A stretch of 64,000 bases of DNA, taken from positions 286,935 through 350,934 of the forward strand of contig JAFDYX010000021.1 of assembly GCA_018267215.1 (NCBI GenBank). Direction: 5' to 3'. Positions 44,088-53,229 of the stretch are shown in pieces. Under the pieces are notes generated by a model that saw only the letters and a list, made by a program, of their open reading frames with translations, ran no database searches and was not told where the DNA came from. Position 1 is the stretch's first letter. Every line of letters starts with the position of its first letter. The DNA is from Bacteroidota bacterium. GTDB taxonomy: Bacteria > Bacteroidota > Bacteroidia > Cytophagales > Cyclobacteriaceae. Made by a program: the position numbers and the translations under genes.

Positions 44088-44285
44088 TCAACTGATTTTG
44101 AAAAAAATCATTAACCAATATAAAAAGAAGAATACTAAAGCCAACGTGCCATACACTTTCAACACCTTCCTGCGGTTTTGAGTGTGCTCCCACCACAACA
44201 TCATCCAGGGTTTAATCAGGCCAATCACCATAAACAATAGGGTGGTAAGCGTTAAAAATAAAACTAACAGCCGGGCATTTTGCAT
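44088..44285 (-). CDS. Small two-helix membrane protein
   Basis: A 65-residue protein with two hydrophobic helices (LLVLFLTLTTLLFMVIGLI and YGTLALVFFFLYWLMIFF) separated by the basic WWEHTQNRRKVLKV loop. The pattern is like small uncharacterised Bacteroidota membrane proteins; I do not know a function. It starts with ATG at 44285, 36 nt upstream of the antitoxin gene, and may share its transcript. Confidence 0.5.
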   Translation of the reverse strand: MQNARLLVLFLTLTTLLFMVIGLIKPWMMLWWEHTQNRRKVLKVYGTLALVFFFLYWLMIFFKIS

Positions 44286-44418
44286 AACACAAAATTCAAA
44301 AATCCATATTCAAAATTCAAAAAATAATTGTGGTGGGAACTTTTTGAAAAAATAATTTCTGCAATTCTGTCATTCCTGAAAATCCTGATCCATATTTGCG
44401 CCTGTTTTATTTTTTTCG

Positions 44419-47400
44419 TTGAACGCGCAGGATTTTATTTCTTTTTACCGGTCGGACAGTTTATTTCAAAGTGTTTCCGAAGGGATTCGTGCGCTCATCC
44501 ATAAGCCTGCCCAAAACAAAAACTCAAGCCCGACCGCATCCATTCATTTAAAAAACTTGCATGGAAGCTTCGATGCTGTTGTGTTAACTTCCGTTTTCTC
44601 GCAAGGCTCAACTCATCTCGTTATTTTACATGACCGAGAAGAGGCCGGATACTTTCTAAACGACTTGCAGTATTTGTTAAAACATCCGGTGCTGTTTTTC
44701 CCTATGTCGTACAAACGCCCTTACGAATACACCGAAATAGAAAATGCCAACATCTTGATGCGCTCTGAAACACTGAGCCGCATCAGCAGCCATCAGGGTC
44801 ATATCATTGTTACTTACCCAGAGGCATTGTCGGAAAAGGTAGTGACCAAAAAAACATTAGCTGCCAACACCTTTGAAGTAACCAAAGGTGAAACGCTGGA
44901 TCGCAATTTTCTGGAAGAGTTTTTACACCTCTATCAATTTGAAAAAACTGATTTTGTTTTTGAGCCCGGGCAGTTTGCCGTCCGTGGTGGCATTATTGAT
45001 GTGTTCTCTTTTGCCAACGAATTGCCTTTCCGGATCGAGTTATTTGGCAACGAGGTGGATAACATCCGTACGTTCGAGCCCGGCTCGCAGCTTTCGGTAG
45101 ATCAGTTGGAAAAAGTGAGCCTGATGCCCAACATGCAAACGCATCTGGTGCATGAAGCGCGGCAGTCGCTATTTGAATTTTTGCCCGATAATACCTGCGT
45201 GTGGATAAAAGAAGCAGAACTAGCTAAGGCGGTCATTCAAAAATGTTTTGAAAAAACTGCTGCCTGTTTCGATAAAGTGCTTCATGAAAGCGGCCACACA
45301 AAAATTGCACTGGAACCCCGACAGCTTTTTGAGGATGGCGCAGACTTTGAAAGCCACCTGCAAAAGTTACCGTGCATTGAATTTGGGCAGCGTTTTTATT
45401 TTGCGGCCAAAAAAATATTCGACTTTCATTCTGCCGCCCAGCCCTCGTTCAATAAAAATTTTGAACTGCTGGCTGCCAATTTGCTGGAGTACCAACAAAA
45501 AGGCTACACAAATTTTATTGCTGCCGAGCAGCCCAAACAAACGGAGCGCCTGCAAGGCATTTTTGAAGAAATACATCCCGAACTAAAATTCCAGCCGCTC
45601 GGTTTTCCGCTGCGCCAGGGTTTTGTAGATAACCAGCAGAAAATTGTTTGCTATACCGACCATCAGATTTTTGAGCGTGTCCACCGCTTTCGCGGAAAAG
45701 AAAAATTTTCAAAATCAAAAGCGCTCACCCTGCGCGAGCTGCAAACCCTGCAGCCGGGCGATTTTATTACTCACATTGATTACGGAATCGGAAAATTTGC
45801 CGGCCTCGAAAAAAAAGAAGTAAACGGCAAAGAGCAAGAGGCCATCCGGTTAGTGTTCAGAGATGATGACCTGCTTTATGTCAGCATCCATGCCCTGCAC
45901 AAAATATCAAAGTACTCCGGAAAGGAGGGCAGCCCGCCACCCATCAGTAAGTTGGGCTCGGGCGAGTGGGAAAGCAAAAAGGCCAAGGTCAAGAAAAAAG
46001 TTAAAGACATTGCCAAGGAGCTGATAGATTTATATGCCAAGCGCAAACAAGCGCCCGGCCATGCTTTTGCAGAAGACAGCTTTTTGCAGGCTGAGTTAGA
46101 AACTTCTTTTTTGTATGAAGACACCCCCGACCAGGCCAAAGCAACTGAAGACGTAAAGAAGGATATGCAGCAACCCCACCCGATGGACAGGCTGGTGTGC
46201 GGAGATGTGGGCTTCGGAAAAACTGAGGTGGCCATCCGTGCCGCCTTCAAAGCAACGACCGAAGGAAAACAAGTAGCTGTTTTAGTTCCCACCACTATCT
46301 TGGCCATGCAGCATGGTCGTACGTTTTCCGAAAGGCTTTCCAACTTTCCTGTAAAAATTGAATACGTTTCGCGTTTCAAAAGCGAGAAAGAAATCAAACA
46401 AATATTGGCAGGTGTAAAATCCGGAGAAGTAAATATTATTATCGGCACTCACCGCGTAGTCAGTAAAGATGTGGTGTTCCATGATCTGGGGCTACTTGTT
46501 GTGGACGAAGAACAAAAGTTTGGTGTGAAAACAAAAGACCGGCTCAAAGAGCTGAAAGTAAATGTAGATGTCCTCACGCTCACAGCAACACCCATCCCCC
46601 GCACCCTGCATTTTTCTTTAATGGGCGCACGCGATTTAAGCATCATCTCCACACCGCCACCTAATCGCCAGCCTGTAACAACAGAACTTCATTCCTTCGA
46701 TGAAGCCAAAATCCGCGATGCCGTCAGCTATGAATTAGCAAGAGGGGGCCAAGTATTTTTTGTGCACAACCGGGTAAGCGATATCGAGCAAGTAGCTAAC
46801 CTCATCTTCAAATTAGTTCCCGACTCTCGCATCGGTATAGCCCACGGCCAGATGGAAGGCGACAGACTGGAAAAAGTAATGATCAAATTCATCGAGGGCG
46901 AATACGATGTGCTGGTATCTACAAACATTATCGAGTCGGGGTTGGATATTCCCAATGCCAATACCATTATCATCAACAATGCCCACCTGTTTGGGTTAAG
47001 CGACCTTCACCAGATGCGTGGCCGCGTGGGGAGGTCTAACAAAAAAGCGTTTTGCTATCTGTTCACACCTCCTGCTTCCGTTCTTTCTTCCGATTCCCGA
47101 AAACGATTGACAGCGTTAGAAGAGTTTTCTGATCTGGGCGATGGGTTTAAGGTGGCCATGCGCGATTTAGATATTCGTGGAGCCGGCAATCTGCTGGGAG
47201 CAGAACAAAGCGGCTTTATTACCGATCTGGGATTTGATACCTATCATAAAATATTGGATGATGCCATTCAGGAGTTGAAAGAAACAGATTATAGAGATCT
47301 CTTTGCCGAAGAGCTTTTGGCAAAAGCCAAATTGATAGCGTCTGATTGTGTGATTGAAACCGATCTGGAAATACTCATCCCGGATAGTTATGTCAACAAT

Positions 47401-47787
47401 ACTACCGAGCGGCTGAAACTCTATTCCACACTTGATAACCTAAAAGACGAAAACGAACTCATCGCCTTCGGCAGCGAGTTGGCAGATCGCTTTGGTGCTT
47501 ATCCCGAGCCCGTTTCACAATTGATTAATTCTGTCCGCCTGCGGTGGGCAGGGGAAAGGCTCGGCATGGAAAAAATAAGTTTGAAAAATGAAAAAATGCG
47601 TATTCACTTCCTGTCGGGGAACGAAGCCTACGTTACATCAGAAATCTTTGGGAAAATACTACTCTATGTTCAAAAGCATTCTAAATCTTGTCGCATGAAG
47701 GATGCTTCCGGAAAATTGGTACTGACCGTAGAAAACATAAAATCTATCGCAGATGCCAATGTTTTTTTAAATGGCATAGAAGCTTAA
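44419..47787 (+). CDS. mfd: Transcription-repair coupling factor Mfd
   Basis: A 1122-residue translocase that removes stalled RNA polymerase and recruits UvrA. UvrB-like N-terminal module (about 1-350), CarD-like RNA polymerase interaction domain (about 445-510, with GDFITHIDYGIGKFAGL), RecG-like motor with Walker A GDVGFGKT near 596 and VDEEQ near 695, and the C-terminal D7 domain. TTG start at 44419 (MNAQDFISFYR) is used since no ATG precedes the conserved N-terminus. Slightly shorter than E. coli Mfd (1148). Confidence 0.95.
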   Translation: MNAQDFISFYRSDSLFQSVSEGIRALIHKPAQNKNSSPTASIHLKNLHGSFDAVVLTSVFSQGSTHLVILHDREEAGYFLNDLQYLLKHPVLFFPMSYKRPYEYTEIENANILMRSETLSRISSHQGHIIVTYPEALSEKVVTKKTLAANTFEVTKGETLDRNFLEEFLHLYQFEKTDFVFEPGQFAVRGGIIDVFSFANELPFRIELFGNEVDNIRTFEPGSQLSVDQLEKVSLMPNMQTHLVHEARQSLFEFLPDNTCVWIKEAELAKAVIQKCFEKTAACFDKVLHESGHTKIALEPRQLFEDGADFESHLQKLPCIEFGQRFYFAAKKIFDFHSAAQPSFNKNFELLAANLLEYQQKGYTNFIAAEQPKQTERLQGIFEEIHPELKFQPLGFPLRQGFVDNQQKIVCYTDHQIFERVHRFRGKEKFSKSKALTLRELQTLQPGDFITHIDYGIGKFAGLEKKEVNGKEQEAIRLVFRDDDLLYVSIHALHKISKYSGKEGSPPPISKLGSGEWESKKAKVKKKVKDIAKELIDLYAKRKQAPGHAFAEDSFLQAELETSFLYEDTPDQAKATEDVKKDMQQPHPMDRLVCGDVGFGKTEVAIRAAFKATTEGKQVAVLVPTTILAMQHGRTFSERLSNFPVKIEYVSRFKSEKEIKQILAGVKSGEVNIIIGTHRVVSKDVVFHDLGLLVVDEEQKFGVKTKDRLKELKVNVDVLTLTATPIPRTLHFSLMGARDLSIISTPPPNRQPVTTELHSFDEAKIRDAVSYELARGGQVFFVHNRVSDIEQVANLIFKLVPDSRIGIAHGQMEGDRLEKVMIKFIEGEYDVLVSTNIIESGLDIPNANTIIINNAHLFGLSDLHQMRGRVGRSNKKAFCYLFTPPASVLSSDSRKRLTALEEFSDLGDGFKVAMRDLDIRGAGNLLGAEQSGFITDLGFDTYHKILDDAIQELKETDYRDLFAEELLAKAKLIASDCVIETDLEILIPDSYVNNTTERLKLYSTLDNLKDENELIAFGSELADRFGAYPEPVSQLINSVRLRWAGERLGMEKISLKNEKMRIHFLSGNEAYVTSEIFGKILLYVQKHSKSCRMKDASGKLVLTVENIKSIADANVFLNGIEA

Positions 47788-47865
47788 ACTGTCCACCACA
47801 AGCGCTTTCATGCCCTCTTTATACTATATTTTAACCTGCTTCGTTAATAAAATAACTTATCGGTG

Positions 47866-47896
47866 TTTACCCAATGGTTTAACCAAAATAATTTTG
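47866..47896 (+). promoter_or_regulatory. Candidate gldJ promoter
   Basis: TTTA (47866-47869), a 19-nt spacer and perfect TAATTTTG (47889-47896). This places the transcript start about 60 nt before the gldJ ATG. Confidence 0.45.
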
Positions 47897-47962
47897 CGCT
47901 TTGGAAAACATAAATTTATCTTTTTATATTAGCGGTTACTTTCATTCATAATTTTAAACCAG

Positions 47963-49261
47963 ATGAATCGTTTGAAGACATTTTTTATTGCATGTGGGGT
48001 ATCTCTGTTGGTGTCCTCGTGTTTTCTCAGGCAATCAGGAAACCCCACAGCGCAAGATCCGGGCGCGATCAGCACGGCCACAGGCCTGAAATATTACCGC
48101 GACAAGGCAGAAGGCTTTGCCGTTAGCCCGTACCACTCTCAACCCGATGCGCCCAATATGCGCTACATCGAGGGCGGGCGCGTGGTGCTGGGATCTTTTG
48201 AGGAAGATCTTTTAGGATTCCACGACAACATAGAAAGAACTGTTTCTGTCGCCTCTTTTTATATGGATGAAACAGAAATTGCCAACATTCACTGGCTTGA
48301 GTATTTGTACCATTTAGCAACAGACTCTACAAAGGAAGATGGTGGAAAAGCCTATAAAAAAGCACTCCCCGATACCTTGGTGTGGCGTTCAAAGCTTGCC
48401 TTCAACGACCCGTATGTGGACTACTACTTGCGTTACCCCGGGTTTAGATATTTCCCTGTTGTGGGGGTTAACTGGAATCAGGCCAATGCCTATTCAAAAT
48501 GGCGTACGGCAGCAGTTAATGCTGACTTAGCAGAAAAAGCAGGCGAAACCCCTTCTCAACAAGGTGGAGGCCGTGTGCCAATAGAAAATGGATATAGCAT
48601 CCCTAACTACCGTCTTCCTACAGAAGCTGAGTGGGAGTATGCCGCAACCGCTTTGATTTCCACCCAATGGCTGGACGAAATGCAAACCCACCAACGCCTC
48701 TATCCTTGGGATGGTCACGCGCTGCGAAATCCTTATGGCAAGCAAATGGGAAATTTTTTAGCCAACTTTAAAAGAGGCCGCGGTGATTATGGCGGGATTG
48801 CAGGCCACTTAAATGATGGAGCTCTAATTACTGCCTACATTTATGATTTCCCTCCGAACGATTATGGCTTGTACAACATGGCCGGAAACGTGAGCGAGTG
48901 GGTAATGGATATTTACCGCCCGCTTTCCCATCAGGATTTTGATGACCTGAACCCTATCCGCAGAGACGATTTTCTCGACAGCCACTCTGACTACAGAAAC
49001 CGCTGGACTAAAACAAGTAAAGACACCACCGTAACAGCTCCCGAAAAGGATCCGCAAAAAATAAAGATTGACAACTACACCAAAAACCCTCAAGGCTTTA
49101 TATCATTGATTTCAGACAAGTCGAGAGTATATAAAGGCGGTTCTTGGAAAGACGTAGCTTACTGGATGTCGCCCGGAACAAGACGTTTTCTGGAGCAAGA
49201 TTCTGCTACTGCCACTATCGGCTTCCGTTGTGCCATGATCAGAGCCGGCTCCAACTTCTAA
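47963..49261 (+). CDS. gldJ: Gliding motility lipoprotein GldJ
   Basis: A 432-residue lipoprotein (lipobox LLVSSC, Cys20) with a formylglycine-generating-enzyme-like sulfatase-modifying domain: SFYMDETEIANIHWLEYLYHL, YPGFRYFPVVGVNWNQANAY, LPTEAEWEYAA and GLYNMAGNVSEWVMD. The combination ALPDTLVWR plus YYLRYPGF distinguishes GldJ from GldK. GldJ is needed for gliding and for stability of the T9SS component GldK. The C-terminal catalytic cysteines of true FGE are absent, so a structural role is likely. Confidence 0.8.
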   Translation: MNRLKTFFIACGVSLLVSSCFLRQSGNPTAQDPGAISTATGLKYYRDKAEGFAVSPYHSQPDAPNMRYIEGGRVVLGSFEEDLLGFHDNIERTVSVASFYMDETEIANIHWLEYLYHLATDSTKEDGGKAYKKALPDTLVWRSKLAFNDPYVDYYLRYPGFRYFPVVGVNWNQANAYSKWRTAAVNADLAEKAGETPSQQGGGRVPIENGYSIPNYRLPTEAEWEYAATALISTQWLDEMQTHQRLYPWDGHALRNPYGKQMGNFLANFKRGRGDYGGIAGHLNDGALITAYIYDFPPNDYGLYNMAGNVSEWVMDIYRPLSHQDFDDLNPIRRDDFLDSHSDYRNRWTKTSKDTTVTAPEKDPQKIKIDNYTKNPQGFISLISDKSRVYKGGSWKDVAYWMSPGTRRFLEQDSATATIGFRCAMIRAGSNF

Positions 49262-49281
49262 AAGAAAAAATTATTTCATAC

Positions 49282-49308
49282 AAAGGGCTGCAAATCTTGC
49301 AGCCCTTT
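49282..49308. terminator. Terminator between gldJ and comF
   Basis: AAAGGGCTGCAA (49282-49293) and TTGCAGCCCTTT (49297-49308) form a perfect 12-bp stem with a 3-nt loop, followed by a T tail on the plus strand. It ends 5 nt before the comF stop and can serve both convergent genes. Confidence 0.85.
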
Positions 49309-49313
49309 TTTAA

Positions 49314-50012
49314 TTATGCTTCAGCCACACATGCAATGCTTAGCTCGGCACATCCGTTTGCCACCAATTGTTGGCCGCAAGCTTCCAGGGTAGCGCCTGT
49401 CGTGATGATGTCATCTACCAACAAGATGCGCTTGTCCTTCACTATAGATCCGTCCTTGATTTGAAAGGCTGTGGCAACATTTTGCCAACGTTCATCTCTT
49501 GTTTTAACTGTCTGCGTTGTGGTGTAGAAAGTCCGCAACACATTTTCTTTTACCGGAATTCCTGTTTGAGCGGATATGCCCTCAGCAATCTTGCGGCTCT
49601 GATTATAACCCCTGCTCATTTCCCTCGTGCTGTGGAGCGGCATAGCTACAATTTCATCAAATGAGTGCGTCAAATTATTTCCTTCTATTGACCGGCCCAT
49701 CAACCTGCCCAAACGAATGCCGATTTCAGGGTGGTTGTTGTATTTAAGCTGGTGCAATAAGTGTTGCACTATTCCGGTCTTTCTGAACTTTAAAAATGCC
49801 CACGCATATTTTAGTGGCAGCCTGCCAGAAAATTTATCTTTAATAGGATTTTCTTCTGTCCACGCATAATTGGTTTTGGGTAAAGAGATGATGCAAGCTG
49901 TGCACAGTATTTCTTCGCCTTTTACCAAAGCGCCCGAACAGCCTAAGCAACAAGATGGGTAAAACAATCTGGCGAAATCTTGCAGTGCCGATAAAAATGA
50001 TTTTGTTTTCAC
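49314..50012 (-). CDS. comF: ComF family phosphoribosyltransferase-like protein
   Basis: A 232-residue protein. N-terminal zinc site CCLGCSGAL ... ILCTAC (about residues 17-39) and a phosphoribosyltransferase fold ending in ILLVDDIITTGATLEACG. ComF assists DNA uptake and recombination in naturally competent bacteria; in others its role is unclear. GTG start at 50012. It is divergent from the AhpD-like gene. Confidence 0.85.
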   Translation of the reverse strand: MKTKSFLSALQDFARLFYPSCCLGCSGALVKGEEILCTACIISLPKTNYAWTEENPIKDKFSGRLPLKYAWAFLKFRKTGIVQHLLHQLKYNNHPEIGIRLGRLMGRSIEGNNLTHSFDEIVAMPLHSTREMSRGYNQSRKIAEGISAQTGIPVKENVLRTFYTTTQTVKTRDERWQNVATAFQIKDGSIVKDKRILLVDDIITTGATLEACGQQLVANGCAELSIACVAEA

Positions 50013-50031
50013 CTTCGGTAAACAATCTTTG
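50002..50031 (+). promoter_or_regulatory. Candidate promoter of the AhpD-like gene
   Basis: TTTG (50002-50005), 18-nt spacer, AATCTTTG (50024-50031), one mismatch to TAnnTTTG. It overlaps the start of the divergent comF gene. Confidence 0.4.
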
Positions 50032-50047
50032 TAAAAAAATTCAAACT

Positions 50048-50389
50048 ATGAGCCTCGTCAAGCAATTTAATGAATACCGCAGCAAAATGAATGAAAAGGT
50101 TCTTGCTTCGGGTGATTTGATTATCAAACGGATTTTCAACCTCGACACCAACGCTTATCAGCCGGGCGCGCTGGATGTTAAGTCTAAAGAACTGATCGGC
50201 TTAACCTGTTCGCTCGTTCTCCGTTGTGATGATTGTGTAAAATATCATTTAGGCAAATGTAAAGAGGTGGGCCTCTCATCTAAAGAAGTTAACGAAGCCA
50301 TGGGGCTGGCTACATTAGTGGGGGGCACGATCGTCATCCCACATTTGCGCAGGGCTTTCGAATTTTGGGAAGAACTTAACAAGTCATGA
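50048..50389 (+). CDS. AhpD-like carboxymuconolactone decarboxylase-fold protein
   Basis: A 113-residue helical protein. The AhpD-type active site CxxCxxxH is present as Cys60, Cys63 and His67 (LRCDDCVKYHLGK), with an upstream Glu at 48. Such proteins are thiol-dependent peroxidases or disulfide shuttles. ATG at 50048 chosen; an upstream extension would run through the comF start. Four-base overlap (ATGA) with the next gene. Confidence 0.85.
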   Translation: MSLVKQFNEYRSKMNEKVLASGDLIIKRIFNLDTNAYQPGALDVKSKELIGLTCSLVLRCDDCVKYHLGKCKEVGLSSKEVNEAMGLATLVGGTIVIPHLRRAFEFWEELNKS

Positions 50390-50763
50390 TTAAACGAGAT
50401 TTAGAGTTAGAGCGTCAATGGCAGGCCTTGCTTACAGCCATGGAAACTATTTTTCAAAAAAAACCTAAAGACCTCAACGGGGTATTGTTTTTGATTGGTG
50501 TGCACGAGTTGGGCAAGGGCGTAAGTCTTTTTTCGAAAGAAGAAAAACAAGACCTGATGCACATTGCCATCTGCAAGGTGCTCAGCCTTTCGGGGTACTA
50601 TGAATTAGAGGGGCTTGACGAACAGGGGTGGCCACACTGGAAACTCGTGAAAAAGCTCCCACACTTCGATTTATTAGAGCAAGAGAAATTACTTAAAATG
50701 CACATCGTAGAATATTTTGAAAAAGATTTCGGCTGGAACCTCTCCACCCAGCAGCCGGAATGA
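50386..50763 (+). CDS. Uncharacterised protein coupled to the AhpD-like gene
   Basis: A 125-residue soluble helical protein with no motif I can assign (GVLFLIGVHELGKGVSLFS; GYYELEGLDEQGWPHWKLV). The start overlaps the AhpD-like gene by 4 nt, so they are translated together and may act together. It is similar in style to conserved Bacteroidota hypotheticals; no function is proposed. Confidence 0.65.
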   Translation: MIKRDLELERQWQALLTAMETIFQKKPKDLNGVLFLIGVHELGKGVSLFSKEEKQDLMHIAICKVLSLSGYYELEGLDEQGWPHWKLVKKLPHFDLLEQEKLLKMHIVEYFEKDFGWNLSTQQPE

Positions 50764-50854
50764 GCCCTTGAAAAAAACTGCTGTATAAAACCGTATGAAT
50801 CGCTCCATTAAATCCTTTTATAATTTTATGATATACCTATCGTTGCCTGCAAGT

Positions 50855-50884
50855 TTTGAACACAGCCCGACAGTTATAGTTTTG
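50855..50884 (+). promoter_or_regulatory. Candidate promoter of the T9SS cargo gene
   Basis: TTTG (50855-50858), 18-nt spacer, perfect TAGTTTTG (50877-50884), implying a leader of only about 9 nt before the ATG at 50900. Confidence 0.45.
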
Positions 50885-50899
50885 CATTAATTTTGCACA

Positions 50900-52282
50900 A
50901 TGATGACAGCTTTATTTTTTCTTACTTCACGAACTCCTGACCTTGTTAAAAAAGGTGTTTTTATATTTTCAATGCTCCTGTTTTTTCAGGTTAACGCACA
51001 AAAATTCTGGTTGACAACATACGAATTTCCAGGTGGCTATAAAACATGTATTGCTATAGCCGGAGACAGCACCTTGTATGCTGCAACTCCTGCCGGTATT
51101 ATCCGAAGCTTTAATCAAGGTTTCAGGTTTGACACTACGCTGAAAGTATCAAACATTAACTGCCTATTTACCTATGGCAGCTCATCAATTTTAGCAGGTG
51201 GCTACGGCAGGATTTACCGCAGCTTTAATAATGGTAACGACTGGGATACTATTGCACTAAACAATAATTATCCTGTTCTAAAAATAATCCGTAAGCAAAA
51301 CGGAAATTTGTTCGCTATTACTGGCGCAACAGATAATAATGGATTCTCAGGTGCAGGGGTATATTATTCCAACAACAACGGCAGCAACTGGACTCAGCGA
51401 AACAACGGTCTTGGTGCTTTCCTTTGTGTTGATGCGATAGAAGCTGATAAAAACGGAAGACTTTATATAGCAGTTGCCGATGAACTGGCTACTGGTAATG
51501 CAGGTTTATTTTATTCAGATAATGAAGGTCAGCAATGGAATCATGTTGATATAGTGATTGATGGGCAAATGGTTATCAACGATAATATTCAAGTGATAAA
51601 AACTACCGGCTTGACAGTTTCGCCACAGGATTCACTGTATATCAGCTTTGAAGGAGCGGCAATAAATACCCTTGTTTATTTAAATCTGCATAAAAGTATC
51701 AATGACATTTCAAGCAACTCAAATTGGGATAAAATAAAAATTGGCAACTCATCAAGTTGGTGGATGGATAAACAAATAGGCCCCATCCATTTTGCACGAA
51801 ATGGCGACCGATACAGTTCTTTTGCAGGCTCAATGAATGTTGGAGGAACTGTGTTTTCAAAAACAGGCAACGGTTGGCATAGACATGATGAAGGGCTTGG
51901 TTTGGACATAACGGGTATGCGAAACATTCAGCAATTTGTAGAAACCTCAACAGGTAAAATTTTTATGGTCCAATATGCTGACGAGCGCATTTATGTAACC
52001 GATACAAGCAGGGTAATACCAACTGAAGTTATTGATATTCATAAGCCACTTTCTGACTGCAAGGTTTACCCTAATCCTTTCTTCTATCAATTAACTTTTT
52101 CACACTCGGACAACGAACACATATCGGTTTCACTTTACAATTTTCTCGGACAGCAAGTATTGCAACAAACATTTGTAAACTCCGCGACAATAAACACAGC
52201 ACAATTTGAATACGGCATTTACTTTTATGAGTTGCGCAACAACAAAGGGTTAATCGCTAATGGAAAAGTTATACGTCAATGA
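50900..52282 (+). CDS. Secreted protein with T9SS type A sorting domain
   Basis: A 460-residue protein. A hydrophobic signal segment ends near FFQVNAQ. The middle holds Asp-box/BNR-like repeats (FNNGNDWDTI, SNNNGSNWTQRN, SDNEGQQWNHVD) of a beta-propeller. The last 75 residues are a type IX secretion sorting domain: KVYPNPFFYQLTF, SVSLYNFLGQQVLQQ and the closing LIANGKVIRQ. It should be exported through the outer membrane and attached or released. No sialidase catalytic residues are evident. The gene is A+T-rich. Confidence 0.8.
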   Translation: MMTALFFLTSRTPDLVKKGVFIFSMLLFFQVNAQKFWLTTYEFPGGYKTCIAIAGDSTLYAATPAGIIRSFNQGFRFDTTLKVSNINCLFTYGSSSILAGGYGRIYRSFNNGNDWDTIALNNNYPVLKIIRKQNGNLFAITGATDNNGFSGAGVYYSNNNGSNWTQRNNGLGAFLCVDAIEADKNGRLYIAVADELATGNAGLFYSDNEGQQWNHVDIVIDGQMVINDNIQVIKTTGLTVSPQDSLYISFEGAAINTLVYLNLHKSINDISSNSNWDKIKIGNSSSWWMDKQIGPIHFARNGDRYSSFAGSMNVGGTVFSKTGNGWHRHDEGLGLDITGMRNIQQFVETSTGKIFMVQYADERIYVTDTSRVIPTEVIDIHKPLSDCKVYPNPFFYQLTFSHSDNEHISVSLYNFLGQQVLQQTFVNSATINTAQFEYGIYFYELRNNKGLIANGKVIRQ

Positions 52283-52325
52283 ACAGAAAGACCTTCGGAG
52301 AAAAAGCAAACCAACAGGCAACAGG

Positions 52326-52417
52326 CAGTTTGGTAAAATGGCGGGTTTAGTGCTATATTCAACGGCAGGACTTCGATTGAACATTTGTGCTTCGGTTTCC
52401 GCCACTTCGCCAAGCTG
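52326..52417. repeat. Long imperfect hairpin, attC-like
   Basis: CAGTTTGGTAAAATGGCGG (52326-52344) pairs with CCGCCACTTCGCCAAGCTG (52399-52417) over 19 positions: 15 Watson-Crick, two G-U wobbles, two A-C mismatches. An inner stem TTCAA (52358-52362)/TTGAA (52377-52381) sits in the loop. It lacks a T tail. Size and imperfect symmetry resemble integron attC sites, although a standard GTTRRRY core is not present. Confidence 0.5.
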
Positions 52418-52461
52418 TTAAAACGTTGCAAACAATTTTAGGGCAACTCCTAAATTTCAAA

Positions 52462-52986
52462 ATGGGTATGGCTTATATAATGGTTGATATAGAAAGTGAC
52501 GGGCCAATTCCGGGTGACTATTCCATGATTTCTTTCGGAGCTGTTTTAGTAGAAGAACAACTTGACAACATTTTCTATGGCAAGCTCAGACCAATTTCTA
52601 ACAAATTTATTCCAAATGCTTTAGCTGTTTCTGGATATACAAGAGAAGAAACGCTCTCTTTTGATGACCCCAAACAAGTTATGGCTGATTTTAATAGCTG
52701 GATTGACAAAATTTGTAAAGACAGGCCTGTTTTTATTAGCGACAATAATGGTTTTGACTGGATGTTTATATGTTGGTATTTTCATCACTTCATTGGAACC
52801 AATCCATTTGGTTTTAGTTCGCAAAATTTAGGAAGTCTGTACAAGGGCTTAGAAAAAGATATGTTAAAAACCTTTAAACATTTACGCAAAGCAAAACATA
52901 CTCATAATCCTGTTGACGATGCAAAAGGAAATGCAGAAGCCTTACTAACAATGAAACAAGATATGAGGTTAAAAATTAAATTTTGA
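52462..52986 (+). CDS. DEDD-type 3'-5' exonuclease
   Basis: A 174-residue exonuclease. Motif I VDIESDG (Asp9, Glu11), motif II NNGFDWMF, and HNPVDDAKGNAEAL with the motif III His and Asp define the DEDDh active site. ATG at 52462 is preferred because an extension to 52387 would run through the hairpin. The gene is A+T-rich, alone, and flanked by copies of ATTGAACATTTGT (52376-52388 and 53102-53114), like a gene cassette. Substrate unknown. Confidence 0.75.
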   Translation: MGMAYIMVDIESDGPIPGDYSMISFGAVLVEEQLDNIFYGKLRPISNKFIPNALAVSGYTREETLSFDDPKQVMADFNSWIDKICKDRPVFISDNNGFDWMFICWYFHHFIGTNPFGFSSQNLGSLYKGLEKDMLKTFKHLRKAKHTHNPVDDAKGNAEALLTMKQDMRLKIKF

Positions 52987-53101
52987 CACAACTTGGTGAC
53001 AAAGAAAAACTGCCAACATCGGGCTCATTACAATGCAGGCAGAAGGAAAAACAATGAGCAACAGATCATTAATCAGCTTCAGTTTCGGTGGGCATAATTC
53101 T

Positions 53102-53114
53102 ATTGAACATTTGT
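53102..53114. repeat. Second copy of the 13-nt repeat
   Basis: ATTGAACATTTGT, identical to 52376-52388 within the long hairpin. A small GGGC/GCCC hairpin follows at 53142-53153. The rest of the 243-nt spacer holds no gene. Confidence 0.45.
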
Positions 53115-53229
53115 ATTAACTTCAACCAAAAATTATTAATCGGGCTTTTGCCCTGTTGGCAAATATGAACGCAATCAATGCGGCAAGCCCTATTGTTATT
53201 CGGCAAGGTGTTTTAAAGGCTGAGGCGAA

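Noticed and set aside
53142-53153. GGGC-TTTT-GCCC as a terminator
   Set aside because: The stem is only 4 bp and no T run follows.
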